A DNA stretch of 64,000 nucleotides. Source: Spisula solida. Lineage: Eukaryota; Mollusca; Bivalvia; Venerida; Mactridae. Shown piece by piece: positions 44,181 through 54,991 of this stretch. The DNA is taken from positions 6,708,501 to 6,772,500 of the forward strand of contig OX365944.1 in the NCBI GenBank assembly GCA_947247005.1, given 5' to 3'. Below the pieces are notes generated by a model. It saw only the letters and a program-made list of their open reading frames with translations. It was not told the DNA's origin and did not search any database. A program made the position numbers and the translations under genes. Position 1 is the first letter of the stretch; every line of letters begins with the position of its first letter.

Positions 44181-44474
44181 CAATCTCATTAAAGTCAGAC
44201 CCTAACATTTGCTCCATTTCTTTACGCTGTCAGAGATCCGACTACACTCCGTAAGAGGTCATGTTCAAAGAGGTCATGTTCAAATGACCTCTCTAGCGCA
44301 CAATGACGTCACGTAGCCTCAGCAGTGTTTCACTGCACTTTCAGATTTGTGAAAGTAGCGCTTTGATTGGATGACGTAAAGTTCACACTGACATGACCCT
44401 ACACAGAGTGCCGTCAGATCCTATATCAGCGTAAAGTAGTGAAGCGTAATAAGGGTCTGGTTTAAATGAGATTG
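44181..44474. mobile_element. MITE M1, copy 2 (294 bp) with perfect 9-bp target duplication
   Basis: It starts CAATCTCATTAAAGTCAGAC and ends GGTTTAAATGAGATTG. GGACCACAA is duplicated on both sides (44172-44180 and 44475-44483). It is shorter than copy 1, having lost or never had the middle. A small internal duplication of AGAGGTCATGTTCAAA occurs at about 44252-44283. Confidence 0.9.
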
Positions 44475-45765
44475 GGACCACAACCACCATGTGCATGCAT
44501 CAGTAGTGTGATAAAGTAACTTGCAGCTACAATAAACAGACATCATAGGTCCTATTGGGTACTCACAACCTCCATATACTAGTACATGTACATACATTCA
44601 TGGTCGGATAAAATTTTGCAGACTTAATCTATGAGTTAATATCAACCCATGACAAGCGTTTAATTACAATATAACTTAATAAATATGATTGTAATTAACC
44701 AATTCCAGAAATTCTCACTTTCGTTAATATTTTTAACGTTTTACCCCCAAAAGTCTTAACGCCCCAACGACCAAAGTGCAGACTTTGGAAAATACTTTAC
44801 TGACCATAGGCTTTCAGAAAAATATAGTGTCCGAAATTCCCCAGCGGGGCGGGAAGATTTCACCCCACTGGCCCATGGACTATCATTTAGATATTTTTTG
44901 AGCATACTTTTTTATAGGGAGTCAAGGCTGTTTGTAAAAATTCAAGAATTCTCAGTTAAATTCAAGTACCACTTCGACATTTTTTCAAGGCAGCACTAAA
45001 TTCAAGCTACCAACATAAGTTTCATCACAGGAACTTGCATTTATAATTTGAAAAAGAAATTTGGAATTTTTTTTTCGCTAGGCCTACTGTACTACTAAAA
45101 TATAGACAGGAGTGCAATGCGATTGTATCCCACGAACTATTCTAATACAAATATTTTCTCTTTACCAACTTGACAGTTAAAACATATGATCTAGGCAGTT
45201 AAAGGGGCTAATAACAATACAGAATACATCCGCACCTCAACCGATCGTCTAATATCTGCTTTTAAAGCCAATATTTGTGGAGTTTTGATTTGGCGTCGAC
45301 TCCATTGAGCGTCTGCTCCGAGGTGAATGATAATATGGTTAAAACTCTGTGACAGCCGTACTTACTATCAATTGATTATGGAGATTTTTCAGTGAAAATA
45401 ACAGTGAAAATAACAGTTATTTTCACTGTTATAGAAGCTAGTTCCAGTAGCATGCAGGAAAGAAACGTACGTAACGTCAACGGCGCCGAGCTTTAAAATA
45501 TACGTTACGTTATAATGACGTCATAATTCTCACGTCTTTACGTTCCAATTGCGCCATACTGGGTATTTCAAACTTGCAGATTCGTTGATGCAAAATTGAA
45601 TTAGCCTGTGGTTTTGTCTTTAATTCACAGTATACACCACAGGTAACTGTATCATTAATAAACAGTACCTAAAAAATAATATTTTTTTTGGTTAAATTTA
45701 GAATTCTTATACAAGGTATATTTCCCGGAGAAGTGATCGTACAGTCACTGTGTGTATTTTGTTTT

Positions 45766-46213
45766 TATGCCCCCGTATCGATAGATCGGGAGGCATATAG
45801 TGATTCATCTGTCCGTTCGTCCGTTCGTCCTGGTTAACCCAAATTGACCGTTTCTTCTAGCATTAATATGACTTGCTACAAAGCTTTCATACTTGCATGG
45901 ATGTTGTATATGAACACTCTCCACGCGCCTGTATCACCTGACCCCATTTTGACCTTCACCTTGACCTAATTTTGGACTTAGACTTATTGAAGGGCCTAAT
46001 TCTTGGTAAACCCAAATTGACCGTTTCTTCTAGCATTAATATGGCTTGCTACAAAGCTTTCATACTTGCATGGATGTTGTATATGAACACTCTCCACACG
46101 CCTGTATCACCTGACCCCATTTTTACCTTCCCCTTGACCCAATTTTGGACTTAGACTTATTTATGGACAAGGCTTCCACAGGGGGCATAAGCGTTTATTG
46201 AACGCAGTCTTGT
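45766..46213 (+). mobile_element. family B element, complete, two core units
   Basis: Hairpin 45766-45797 (TATGCCCCC ... GGGAGGCATA around ATCGAT), then two core units starting AACCCAAATTGACCGTTTCT at 45837 and about 46008, then GGGGGCATAAGC, the hairpin GCGTTTATTGAACGC and AGTCTTGTT. It equals the copy at 24631-24927 except that the core is duplicated. T-runs flank both sides. Confidence 0.85.
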
Positions 46214-46761
46214 TTTCATAATTTAAAGCATTTACGGCATTAATCATCTATTTAAAGCTGTGGGTGATCAAAAACATCTTTGTGAATCGAAAGAATTAGA
46301 AAACATGCTTCAATTTACCGTCGTACGATAATTATCATTGTTTAAACTTTGATTTTATTTTTCGAGGGCGTAAAACGCTGTAGGAACGGCTGTAGTGGTT
46401 TTTAGTGTGTCTGACGGGTATTTCGAACGTATTTTATAACGGTCGTTTTCATTGGCGTAGTATACATCGTTTGTACGCTGGTAACCAAGTCCTGGGAAAC
46501 CCCAATGGAATCAACCAATGAAAATCGTTGTTACAAAAAGGAAATCACGCGCATCATTCGGACAAACATGGAGTCATTTTGACATTTAAATATGCCAACG
46601 ATTCGTTTTTCGGCTTACACGTATACATTCACTGAAGTGAACATGTGTCAACCAGGTAAATCTGTTCCAACTTTTCCGTTCTTTAATTTTACCGCATTAT
46701 TATGTTTCTACACAACGGAAAATTCGACATATGTTGGTGATTTCCTCAATATTTCGTTTTT

Positions 46762-48190
46762 TTGCTCACCTGAGCACGAAGTGTTCAAGGTTAGCTATTA
46801 GAGAGGTTACGATTCGAACGTGTACGACTACGTGTACGTGTAGCGACCCGTACATGTATACGTACGCGTTGCAATTAAAATTGGCTTGCGAAACACAATG
46901 TTTGCGTGTAACATCACATGGCAGTTGTAACATGATTTCTTCGTGAATCGATATTGAGTGTTTATATAAACTCACTGAGAATATCGGTGATAAATCTTGG
47001 GTTTCCCGTGCATACGCATACCTGTGTGACGTAGTACACATTATATTTTCGTCTGTCACACGTCCGTTACGTGGAGAAACTACACATACCTGGATGACGA
47101 AATACCCAAAAACAGTATTCACGTACACGTACATGTTACACGTTGCCTTTCGCAACCTCTATTGTGATCGCCCTATGTCCGTCGTTCGCCGTGCGTCGTC
47201 AACAATTGGACTGTTAACACTCTAGAGGTCGCAGTTTTCACTTAATCTTTATAAAACCTGGTCACAATGTTTGTCTCTATGAAATCTAGGTCAAGTTCGT
47301 AACTGGGTCATCTGGGGTCAAAAACTAGGTCACTAGGCCAAATCAAAGAAAACCCTTGTTAACACTCTAGAGGTCACATTTTTGACATAATCGTAATGAA
47401 TCTTTGTCACAATGTGAACCTCTATAAAATCTAGGTCAAGTTCGCAACTGGGTTACCTGGGGTCAAAAATTAGGTCACAAGGTCACATTGAAGAAAAACC
47501 TTGTTAACACTCTAGAGGTCACAGTTTTTACCTAATCTTTATGAAACTTGGTCACAATGTTTGTCTCTATAAAATCTAGGCCAAGTTCGTAACTGGGTCA
47601 TCTTGGGTCAAAAACTAGGTCACTAGGTCAAATCAAAGAAAAACCTGGTTAACACTCTAGAGGTCACATTTTTGACATAATCTACATGAAACTTTGTCAC
47701 AATGTTTATCTCTATGAAATCTAGAGGTCATATTTTTGATGTTATCAGAATGAAACATGGTCACAATATGTGTTTTTATGAAATCTAGGTCAAGTTCGCA
47801 ACTGGGTCATCTGGGGTCAAAAACTAGGTCACAAGATGACATTGAAGAAAACCTTGTTAACACTCTAGAGGTCACCTGCTTTACCTAATCTATATAAACC
47901 TTGGGCACAATGTTTGTCTGTATAAAATCTAGGTCAACTTCGTAAATGGGTCATCTGTGGTCAAAAACTAGGTCACAATGTCACATCAAAGAAAAACTTT
48001 GGTTTACACTTTAGAGGTCACATTTTTTGTGTGGTATTAATGACACTTGGCCACAATATGTGGCTTTATGAAATCTAGGTCCAGTTCGCAACTGGGTCAT
48101 ATGGGGTCAAAAACAAAGCCACCAGGTCACTGATTCTGCCTAAACTGCTAGTCATCAAGTGAGCGCTATAGGGCCAATGGCCCTCTTGTT
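46762..48190 (+). mobile_element. family A element, near full length, disrupted by a MITE
   Basis: The head GCTCACCTGAGCACGAAGTG begins after a long T-run (46762). Its hairpin partner is interrupted by an insertion at 46801-47160, after which ATTGTGATCGCCCTATGTCC resumes. Seven or so core units with TTAACACTCTAGAGGTCA and AAATCTAGGTCAAGTTCG follow. The end has CATCAAGTGAGCGCTATAGG, the hairpin AGGGCCAATGGCCCT and CTTGTT. It is the fullest family A copy in the window. Confidence 0.85.
46801..47160. mobile_element. 360-bp palindromic MITE inside the family A element
   Basis: The left end GAGAGGTTACGATTCGAACG and right end TTTCGCAACCTCT are inverted copies, with GTACGTGTA-rich subterminal parts also mirrored. 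The middle has a further hairpin GATATTGAGTG/CTCACTGAGAATATC (about 46948-46986). The host sequence reads AGCTATT before and ATTGTGATC after, while an intact family A head reads AGCTATTGTGATC, so ATT is probably a 3-bp duplication. A 129-codon minus frame across it is not coding. Confidence 0.8.
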
Positions 48191-48858
48191 TTGTTTTTAT
48201 TGAGTCCACCCAAGTGACCGGGTGGACACCGTGATACGTATTTATGGCATAACTGTTTAACTACTTGACCAATTTCGATGGTATTTCGCATGAAAGTAGT
48301 TATAGTCATGTTTTTTACGAATATAATTTCTTTATGAAGATATCGAAAGCCAATTCTTGTTTTTGATACCTGGTCAATTCATGGAAATACACCCTGTATA
48401 AGAACTCTAAATTTAACAAAAACAATGTTTTTTTTTTAGGTACTGTTTATTAATGATACAGTTACCTGTGGTATACACAAGGAAAAAAATAAATATAGAA
48501 CATAACATACGCAAAGTATTTTTTAGAAACAATAAAAATGATATTCTCGGAGCAGACGCTCAATGGATTCGACGCCAAATCAAAACTCCACAAATATTGG
48601 CTTTAAAAGCCGATATTAGACGATTATCGGTACCGATCGGTTGAGGTGCGGATGTATTCTGTATTGTTATTAGCCCCTTTAACTGCCTAGATCATATGCT
48701 TTAACTGTCAAGTTGGTATAGAGAAAATATTTGTATTAGAATAGTTCGTGGGATACAATCGCATTGCACTCCTGTCTATATTTTAGTAGTAGTAATAGTG
48801 ATTTTTTTTTTCATTTTTTTTTCTTTTTTTTTCAAATTATAAATGCAAGTTCCTGTGG

Positions 48859-49361
48859 TTTCATCAAAACATCTCATTCCTTAATGAAGTTATAGAGCGG
48901 AAACAGTTCAGACATGAGTTATTAAGAGTGAGGAGATTACTCATTTACACACACATACATGCTTTATTTAATGCTAACTGATGAGATATGGAGTTCTATC
49001 AGTGAAATAAAACCTATATCAGTCACTGGTTATCACCTACAATGTGACTGATATAAGCCCGCCCCCTCACAGGGACTACTTTAATTTACCAAAATCTCAA
49101 CACTAAAATGTCTGTAACTTTTTTAGTACTGAACGGAAACATGTCACGTGGGGGTTTTTATTCTTAGTTAGACCATTTCCTACAAGTTGGTGTATGATTT
49201 AATGCAAAATTCTCAAAAAAGTCGTTTTCACCTATTCACCATAATCCAAGATGGCGGATTTTGAAGTGAAAAATAAGAATGGAATAACATATTCATACGT
49301 AGCGTAACCTCAGTGGTAATTTGGCATAAATAGTACCAGTTTTGACACCATAAAAGCATTA
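48859..49361. other. gene-free stretch
   Basis: No recognisable gene or repeat ends. Confidence 0.4.
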
Positions 49362-49537
49362 AATAAATAGAATATTTGTTTGTTTTGATTGAATATGGTT
49401 AATATCTCTTCTTGTAGTGATAAAATTTTAATATTTTCACTCGCGCTACGCGCTCTTGAAAATATTGAATTTTATCACTACACGATGAGCTATAAACCAT
49501 ATTCAATCAAAACAAACAAATATCCTCTATTTATTTT
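49362..49537. mobile_element. 175-bp palindromic element
   Basis: The left half (AAATAAATAGAATATTTGTT, then GATTGAATATGGTT, GTAGTGATAAAATTTTAATA) is mirrored by the right half with few mismatches, around CTCGCGCTACGCGCTC at about 49441-49456. Probably a MITE. A target duplication cannot be told from the AT-rich flanks. Confidence 0.75.
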
Positions 49538-49676
49538 TAACAAAATTTAAGGACATTTCAATGTAAAATTTGTTTTTCAAGGCATTTTTCTGAATATTCA
49601 ATGAGTTGTCAAGGCCTGTACAAACCTTGATTTAGGTACATACCCACCAAAACACATGAGTATTAAAAGTACATAC

Positions 49677-50770
49677 CTGGCCCCAATTGCACGAAAAAAC
49701 TTAAGTTAGTGCTCAGCTGAGTCTGCTATTTTAAAACAATATTTTGTTGGTTGAATGACTCAAATGTATACTTGTATATCGTCGCCTGTCTTCACAAAGG
49801 TCGTATCTCAAATTTCACGGTTTTGAGAATTTTTTTAACCAAATTTCGGTATATGGTTTCTTAAATTAATTTCGCATATAACCAAATGCTCATTTAATGA
49901 TTATTAAACTAAATAGGGGGGATACTAATCTAAGAATTAATTTAAACTGACTTTAATCAGCTGTATTTGATTTCAATTTTTGACTTATTGCATAATTGAG
50001 TCATTATCATCATTTCGACTATGAATAACCATAAATAGTCGTTGATTTTCATGACAATTGATAAACTGTGTGTGCACAAACGTCGTATAATAGTTTCAGA
50101 ATTTCCGAATTTTATTCATTCGCAAACGACGTATACTTTTGAAACATAAATATTATGTCTCACAAACTGTATAAATACTGACTGGTAATAATATCCCGCC
50201 ATGCAAAATTAGCAAAAAATCTTGATTCCATCAAACAATACGTTTGTAACTCTGCAAATTAATTTATACGACGTTTGCGAATTCTAAAAAAAAACTGGAC
50301 CAATGAAATATACGACGTATTATAACATGACGTCATACTTTTATTTGATTGGCTACATGTACATGAGTCTTCGCAAACGACGTATAAATGACTGTATTTT
50401 CTGATTAGTAAATAAAAAAAATTGGTGCCAAAATGATGATACGTCCTTTGTGAAGACAGGCGACGATATATTGTTTTCTCTCAGTGACATGTCAGTTTAA
50501 TAGAGCAATACATATTAAGTCCATTTTTTGCAGAAAATAGTGTTTGAAAGTTATAAACATCTCAAGTACAAGGTTTAATATTGTTCATTACTGTTTGATT
50601 TCCATGAGCATTTCATACAAAAATCACCTACTATATTATTATTTAGCAATAAATACACAGTTTCTTGTATCAATCTACATCACACGACAATAATAGTAAT
50701 CATATGATAAATTCAAAATAGCAGACTCAGCTGAGCAATAACTTAATTTTTTTCGTAAAATTGGGACCAG
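49677..50770. mobile_element. TIR element (outer of a nested pair)
   Basis: Ends of about 58 bp: CTGGCCCCAATTGCACGAAA, then TGCTCAGCTGAGTCTGCTAT at the left, and the same inverted at 50710-50770. The part outside the inner element amounts to about 400 bp and does not code. No clear target duplication. Confidence 0.75.
49775..50470. mobile_element. TIR element (inner of the nested pair), about 696 bp
   Basis: TATATCGTCGCCTGTCTTCA at the left is mirrored at the right (TGAAGACAGGCGACGATATA), and the repeat continues for about 33 bp. TTG flanks both sides (49772-49774, 50471-50473), consistent with a 3-bp duplication. The interior has repeated GCAAACGACGTAT-type words near 50121, 50272 and 50373, but no long frame. 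Confidence 0.75.
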
Positions 50771-51074
50771 TCCTCTCTGGTGTATGTTAGCACACTGCTT
50801 GTTTGCATTGTTCAAATGTGTTCGGTACATCTGCAATTCTGAAAAATGCAATAGAAAATGTCTGAAAATTATTCCAACTGTAAGCTTAGCTATAGTGGTT
50901 TTGGATAAAAATATCCTATGTTGCATAAAATGGCAGCAAACAACAACAAAAATAATCACCGGAACGATTTCTGTTTTAACTATTTATGTCTTATATATTA
51001 ATAATTTATATTTACAAACTCCTTAATCATTTAAATATCATATTTCAATGATTAGACATGTTAAACGAATGATA
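50771..51074. other. short gene-free stretch
   Basis: AT-rich, 304 bp, with overlapping frames that show no motif. Confidence 0.4.
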
Positions 51075-53237
51075 CGAGGGGTGTTCGAAAAGAAATGCAA
51101 TTTACTCTATAACTTTTTATTGACAGAACCATTTACAATGTAACTCACAGAAAACCTTCAATGAACTCTCCTTTACACATTGCACACAATTTTACCTTTA
51201 ACTTCAAGATAAAAGGTATATTTTGTCATCTGCAAAAGGTACTACACTCATGCACTGTAATATAGCTGGCCACATATGTTTCCTGGAACCGTACCTATGG
51301 TCTTCTGCATGCAATTTAAGTCTAGGAACTTAAAATTATTCGCATAGGATTAGGTCTACATTTCATATTTGTCCATTGGTTCTGGTTTTTGAATTGCAAG
51401 CCCTTTGTGGATGAAGAAAATCAAATGAATCATATCCGTTAGTGACTTAGTGTGTTTTACAATTACGGATTTCTTAGAATTTCTGTTAGCACATATATGA
51501 TGTTTCCGCTTCATTCTTGGTTAATGATAGTGAGCGTATGGCCCTTCCTTTATCATACTACGTAAAAACTGAGGGTATAAACTGAGGGTATAACTTTAAT
51601 ATTTTCTTGGCATTTAAAATAATATGACGTTTTGGGCACCACGTAATGAGCATGGTATCCAGTGGTACGGTACAACTGTTGTTAACTTCAAGAATTTTCT
51701 TCCAAATGAAGTGAATTAGGGATATATCCGAGATTGTTCGAGCAGCTAACAGTACAACTTAATATTGCAGCTTTGAGACGAATATCATACTTTTTATCAA
51801 TGTTGATTCTGATTGTTGTTGTTTTCAGTTGACCACATTTGTTGTTTGCTTTCAGATGATATTGACCTACTTTGAAACATTTAATAAAAGTGTTACAATG
51901 CTGAAAGACACGATTACGATGTCCTTTTATCTAAAAAAGTTCATCCTGTACGTGGGACGTTCAAAAATAAACAGGACTATTGTCACAAAACCCGCATTGT
52001 TAAACGAAATAAATCAAATCATATACCATCAGAAATCGGAATCCTTTTTCTACATACTGTAAAGATATGGACTAAAACAAATACGCGGTCCGGGAGATAC
52101 ATGTGACTAAACAAGGTCACTAACGTTGACTCGGCGCACAAAATGACGTCGCGCTATTTTACACGGCGTTAGTGCTTCGCATAGGGCTATGAAATACGAA
52201 GTTTATAGTGATAAGGGTGATGAGTACATTGCAGTACCATACTGAGCCACACAGGTAATGCGTTGGTGAGAATAGCATGTATATTTCTGATCTTACATCG
52301 CCTATCTAGGCGAGAATCCGTACCATGAAACGTTGGTATTTTGAAAAAGTCTCGGTAACTGACGTCACAAACTTTCTTATGATTTCCTGTTACTCCCCTG
52401 TCTTTCAAAGCTGAACAATTAACACTAAAGCATTTGTGCCATTCTAAAACTGATAAACGACTTGCAGAACTGTTTCCAAAATGTAGTTACGATAATTTCA
52501 TACGATTCAGAGGACATAATCATCTTGCTGATGACAGAACTTTGTGTATGTCCATTTTTCCTTACGTTCTGGTGACGTCGCTTTTGCGTCACGAATTTGT
52601 CACACATGGAGTTCCACTTCTGTTTATTTCAGTACCTAACGTCCAAATGTCCTCATTTTTGCAGACATCATCCAGCATGTAACATGTAATGATACGGCGA
52701 AGTTTTACAACAAACGATATGATAGTATTAAAGATACACCCCATTACGTAGTCGCCATTAATGGCAATTGTTGGACTGCACCGGGTGCGTGTTACCGTGG
52801 TTTCAAAATGGCCTCTTACGAGAGGACGTGATAGTGTAACTCGATAATTCATATATCGAATTTTCGCAACTAAATTCCGATTCGATATTATGTAATAATA
52901 TTTGTATAATATTGAAAACTGTAGCCGTGAGGGCCCCAGTCCTGTTTATTTTTGAACGTCCCACGTATAAATCTATCACTTAAATTAAGTTTAGACCTTT
53001 CTTATATAAGGCATAATTTCAGCCAGTTTGACCATACGTTTTTCGAACGTCTTTTAGCTTAGTATAAATTAGTGTTTATTAAACATACATTATGACCAAA
53101 CTAATGCATGTATTTCAACCAAATTTACCCAAGTGCAGACAATGGGCTAATGGGTACACATGCCAAGTTTGAAGCATGAAACCCCAAAAACTACCAAGAT
53201 ATGAATGGAATTGCATTTTAATTTCGAACACACCTCG
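51075..53237. mobile_element. mariner-like element (outer), decayed
   Basis: Left CGAGGGGTGTTCGAAAAGAA and right, inverted, CGAGGTGTGTTCGAAATTAA, with TGCAATT shared further in, are TIRs of about 30 bp. TA flanks both sides (51073-51074, 53238-53239). Without the inner insertion the element is about 1.15 kb, close to mariner size, but I find no D-D-D/E transposase frame, so it is decayed or non-autonomous. Confidence 0.7.
51951..52965. mobile_element. second TA-target element nested in the mariner-like copy
   Basis: CGTGGGACGTTCAAAAATAA with ACAGGACT at the left is mirrored exactly at 52937-52965. TA flanks both sides (51949-51950, 52966-52967). The size is 1,015 bp. Frames up to 87 codons are present on both strands without motif. 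The TIR resembles that of the outer element only in its GTTC(G/A)AA core. Confidence 0.75.
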
Positions 53238-53429
53238 TACACAACATTAAATGTAAGTTAGCAGACCTATATAGGCCCGCGGAGGTCCGCAGTTTAAACA
53301 TAATCTCATTGTTGCGGATATTTCGGGCGGTATCGTGATTCGGTGCAAGAAGTTGCGATTTGTGCATTGTCACTAAGAAAAAGGCATTCCAGTAGTACTT
53401 TTGTCACCGTACAATAAAAATATCCAATA

Positions 53430-53705
53430 TTAAATGACATAGTTGCAGAGCGGGCACGATTCACGTGCCTATTTGAGCCTTTTAACCTTTGAACTACAAG
53501 TTTGACCTTCGAGCTAGAGACCTGGTTCTTTTGCACGACACACCGTCGTGATGTGGTGAACATTTGTGTCAAGCGATTCTAAAATCCAGAAAGAAACGAC
53601 TAAGTTACAGAGCGGACACGATTTTGCCAACAGACCAACCAACCGGCCGACTAACCAACATGGTGACTCCAGTATACCCCCTTCAAACTTGGTTTGCGGG
53701 GTGTA
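53430..53705 (-). mobile_element. family E hairpin-headed element
   Basis: The minus-strand head is a hairpin at 53673-53705 (TACACCCCGCAAACC against TTGAAGGGGGTATA). A CCAACCAACCGG stretch, then one core unit (GTTACAGAGCGGACACGATT at 53602 and, diverged, GTTGCAGAGCGGGCACGATT at 53442) follow. Within the core, TTTGACCTTCGAGCTAGAGA resembles the 'AGGTCA'-type language of the other families. The 3' end is absent. Confidence 0.6.
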
Positions 53706-54062
53706 ATTATGGCCTTAAGCAAAGACACTCAACATTTTAATATCAATGAGGCGAGAGCACAATTAATCTTACAAAATTAACATGAATCTGCATAGAGGAA
53801 AGGCTTCAATAATAACTTGTGCCCATTCCCTTTGTGTGTCGTGAAAGTACACAAATTGACATTTAGGGTCTGTTTCCTGCACAAATGCAGTTGTTGATTG
53901 CTTTGATATGTTTTTTCTGCATAAGATATATGTTTTTATCCAGTCACTTCCGGCAAAATCTGTCATGGAACGAACGTGACGTTGCGCGCTTGTAAATGAA
54001 AGAGTGACAATGTAGTCCCGAGTTTGATCCCCTAACTGAGCCGATTAAGCGACTGGATAAAT
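53706..54062. other. gene-free stretch
   Basis: No gene. A minus-strand 65-codon frame has no motif. Confidence 0.4.
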
Positions 54063-54206
54063 AGAATAATAGGTTAGTGCCGTGAATAAAGTAAAAGTTT
54101 ATCCGGCTCGGCTACGGAAATTATCGGATTCTCCTACGGCTCACCCGATAAATTCCTCCGCCTTGCCAGATAAACTTTTTCATCCACGGCACTAACCTAT
54201 TATTCT
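54063..54206. mobile_element. 144-bp palindromic element
   Basis: AGAATAATAGGTTAGTGCCG at the left is mirrored by CGGCACTAACCTATTATTCT at the right, exactly. Inner parts (AAGTTTATC...GGC and complement) also pair. The centre is near 54133. A small MITE. Confidence 0.8.
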
Positions 54207-54991
54207 CTATATATGTAATACAAATATTAAGTTTCCGTTGAATAATAGCTCCATATCACTTGCACCACTGAATCATAGTGCATTGTTTAATGTGCCAATA
54301 TTTGTACTTTTCTGTTATATATTTATGCGCCATAATTATTTGCGCCAATGGAATTTTTCCTTGGCGCATAGAGACAGTATATAAGACAAATGCTCTAGTA
54401 TAGAGCGTTGACTTTTAAGATTTGACTCTATGGCTGCGGTCAATTTATTTGATAATTAAGAAATGAAATATTTTAGTCATCAGTAAAATAAATAAATTTG
54501 TGAAAATTAAAGTGTTAACTTAGAAAAGTGTTGTTTTTCACCAGAGTTAATAAAAAGCAATTCCGATGTGGCTTCAGAGAAATTTAAAACTATACACCCT
54601 TTCAATTAAGCGGTTATATTGCGTGCAGAGTAACCTCCCTTACCGGATGTGACGCAGATCGGGAGTTAAAACAAATAAGCGATAAAGAGGAGCGAACAGA
54701 TAAAATTTGATAATTTTGCGTTAAATATGTTAAGATCGGGTTTTATTATTGTCTTTTTCAATAAAGATGTTTATATTGTTCAACAAATTTATGTTACTTG
54801 TATCATGTATGGAGGAAAACGTGTGAAATTTCACGTTCTCAGTCAAGGCCGAGTTATTCCAGTTTTTGGGCCATGGATCATTTCACGAACGTAAAACTGT
54901 CAAATATTAATATTGTGTGGTAATTATGTTGATTATAATGCTCTCATCATGTATACGTAATTGGTTGTTAATGTTACAGTGTAGTTATAGA
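54207..54991. other. gene-free stretch
   Basis: AT-rich DNA with no recognised gene. It ends where the 3' tail of the LINE begins. Confidence 0.45.

Larger units (their letters stand above)
41860..44640. repeat. degenerate 42-bp tandem array
   Basis: Units near ATGTACATACATTCCTGGTC followed by CTATTGGGTACTCACAACCACC recur with period about 42 throughout, interrupted by two MITEs. The clearest run is 42955-43110. The period is a multiple of three, and on the minus strand 42909-43151 reads a 14-residue repeat (pattern M-x-V-H-G-G-x-x-Y). Divergence between units is high, so the array is old. Confidence 0.75.
41335..44890. mobile_element. 3.5-kb unit with about 150-bp terminal inverted repeats
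   Basis: The left end (41340-41490) contains ATAGTCCATG, CACTATATTTTTCTGAAAGC, TTGGGGCGTTAAGA and GGGGTAAAACGT in order. The right end (44690-44885) contains all of them inverted, with substitutions. No target duplication is clear. The interior is a degenerate 42-bp array with two MITEs. No transposase frame is present. Long TIRs suggest a Mutator-like or fold-back non-autonomous element. Confidence 0.65.
45026..48858. mobile_element. composite unit bounded by inverted R300 copies
   Basis: R300 (see 37274-37580) lies at 45026-45320 and inverted at 48548-48858. A second inverted pair lies inside: 45630-45725 and 48383-48480 (ATACACCACAGGTAACTGTA and complement). The left side has about 310 extra bases between the two blocks, and the right side about 70. 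The interior holds a family B element and a family A element with a MITE in it. Without these insertions the unit would be about 2 kb. No transposase frame. Confidence 0.65.

Noticed and set aside
46766..47155. 129-codon minus-strand open frame
   Set aside because: It coincides with a palindromic MITE inserted in a repeat; residues reflect the GTACGTGTA repeats, and there is no motif.
53980..54045. tRNA-like B box (GAGTTTGATCCCC)
   Set aside because: No A box at the right distance and no cloverleaf; not enough for a tRNA or SINE call.
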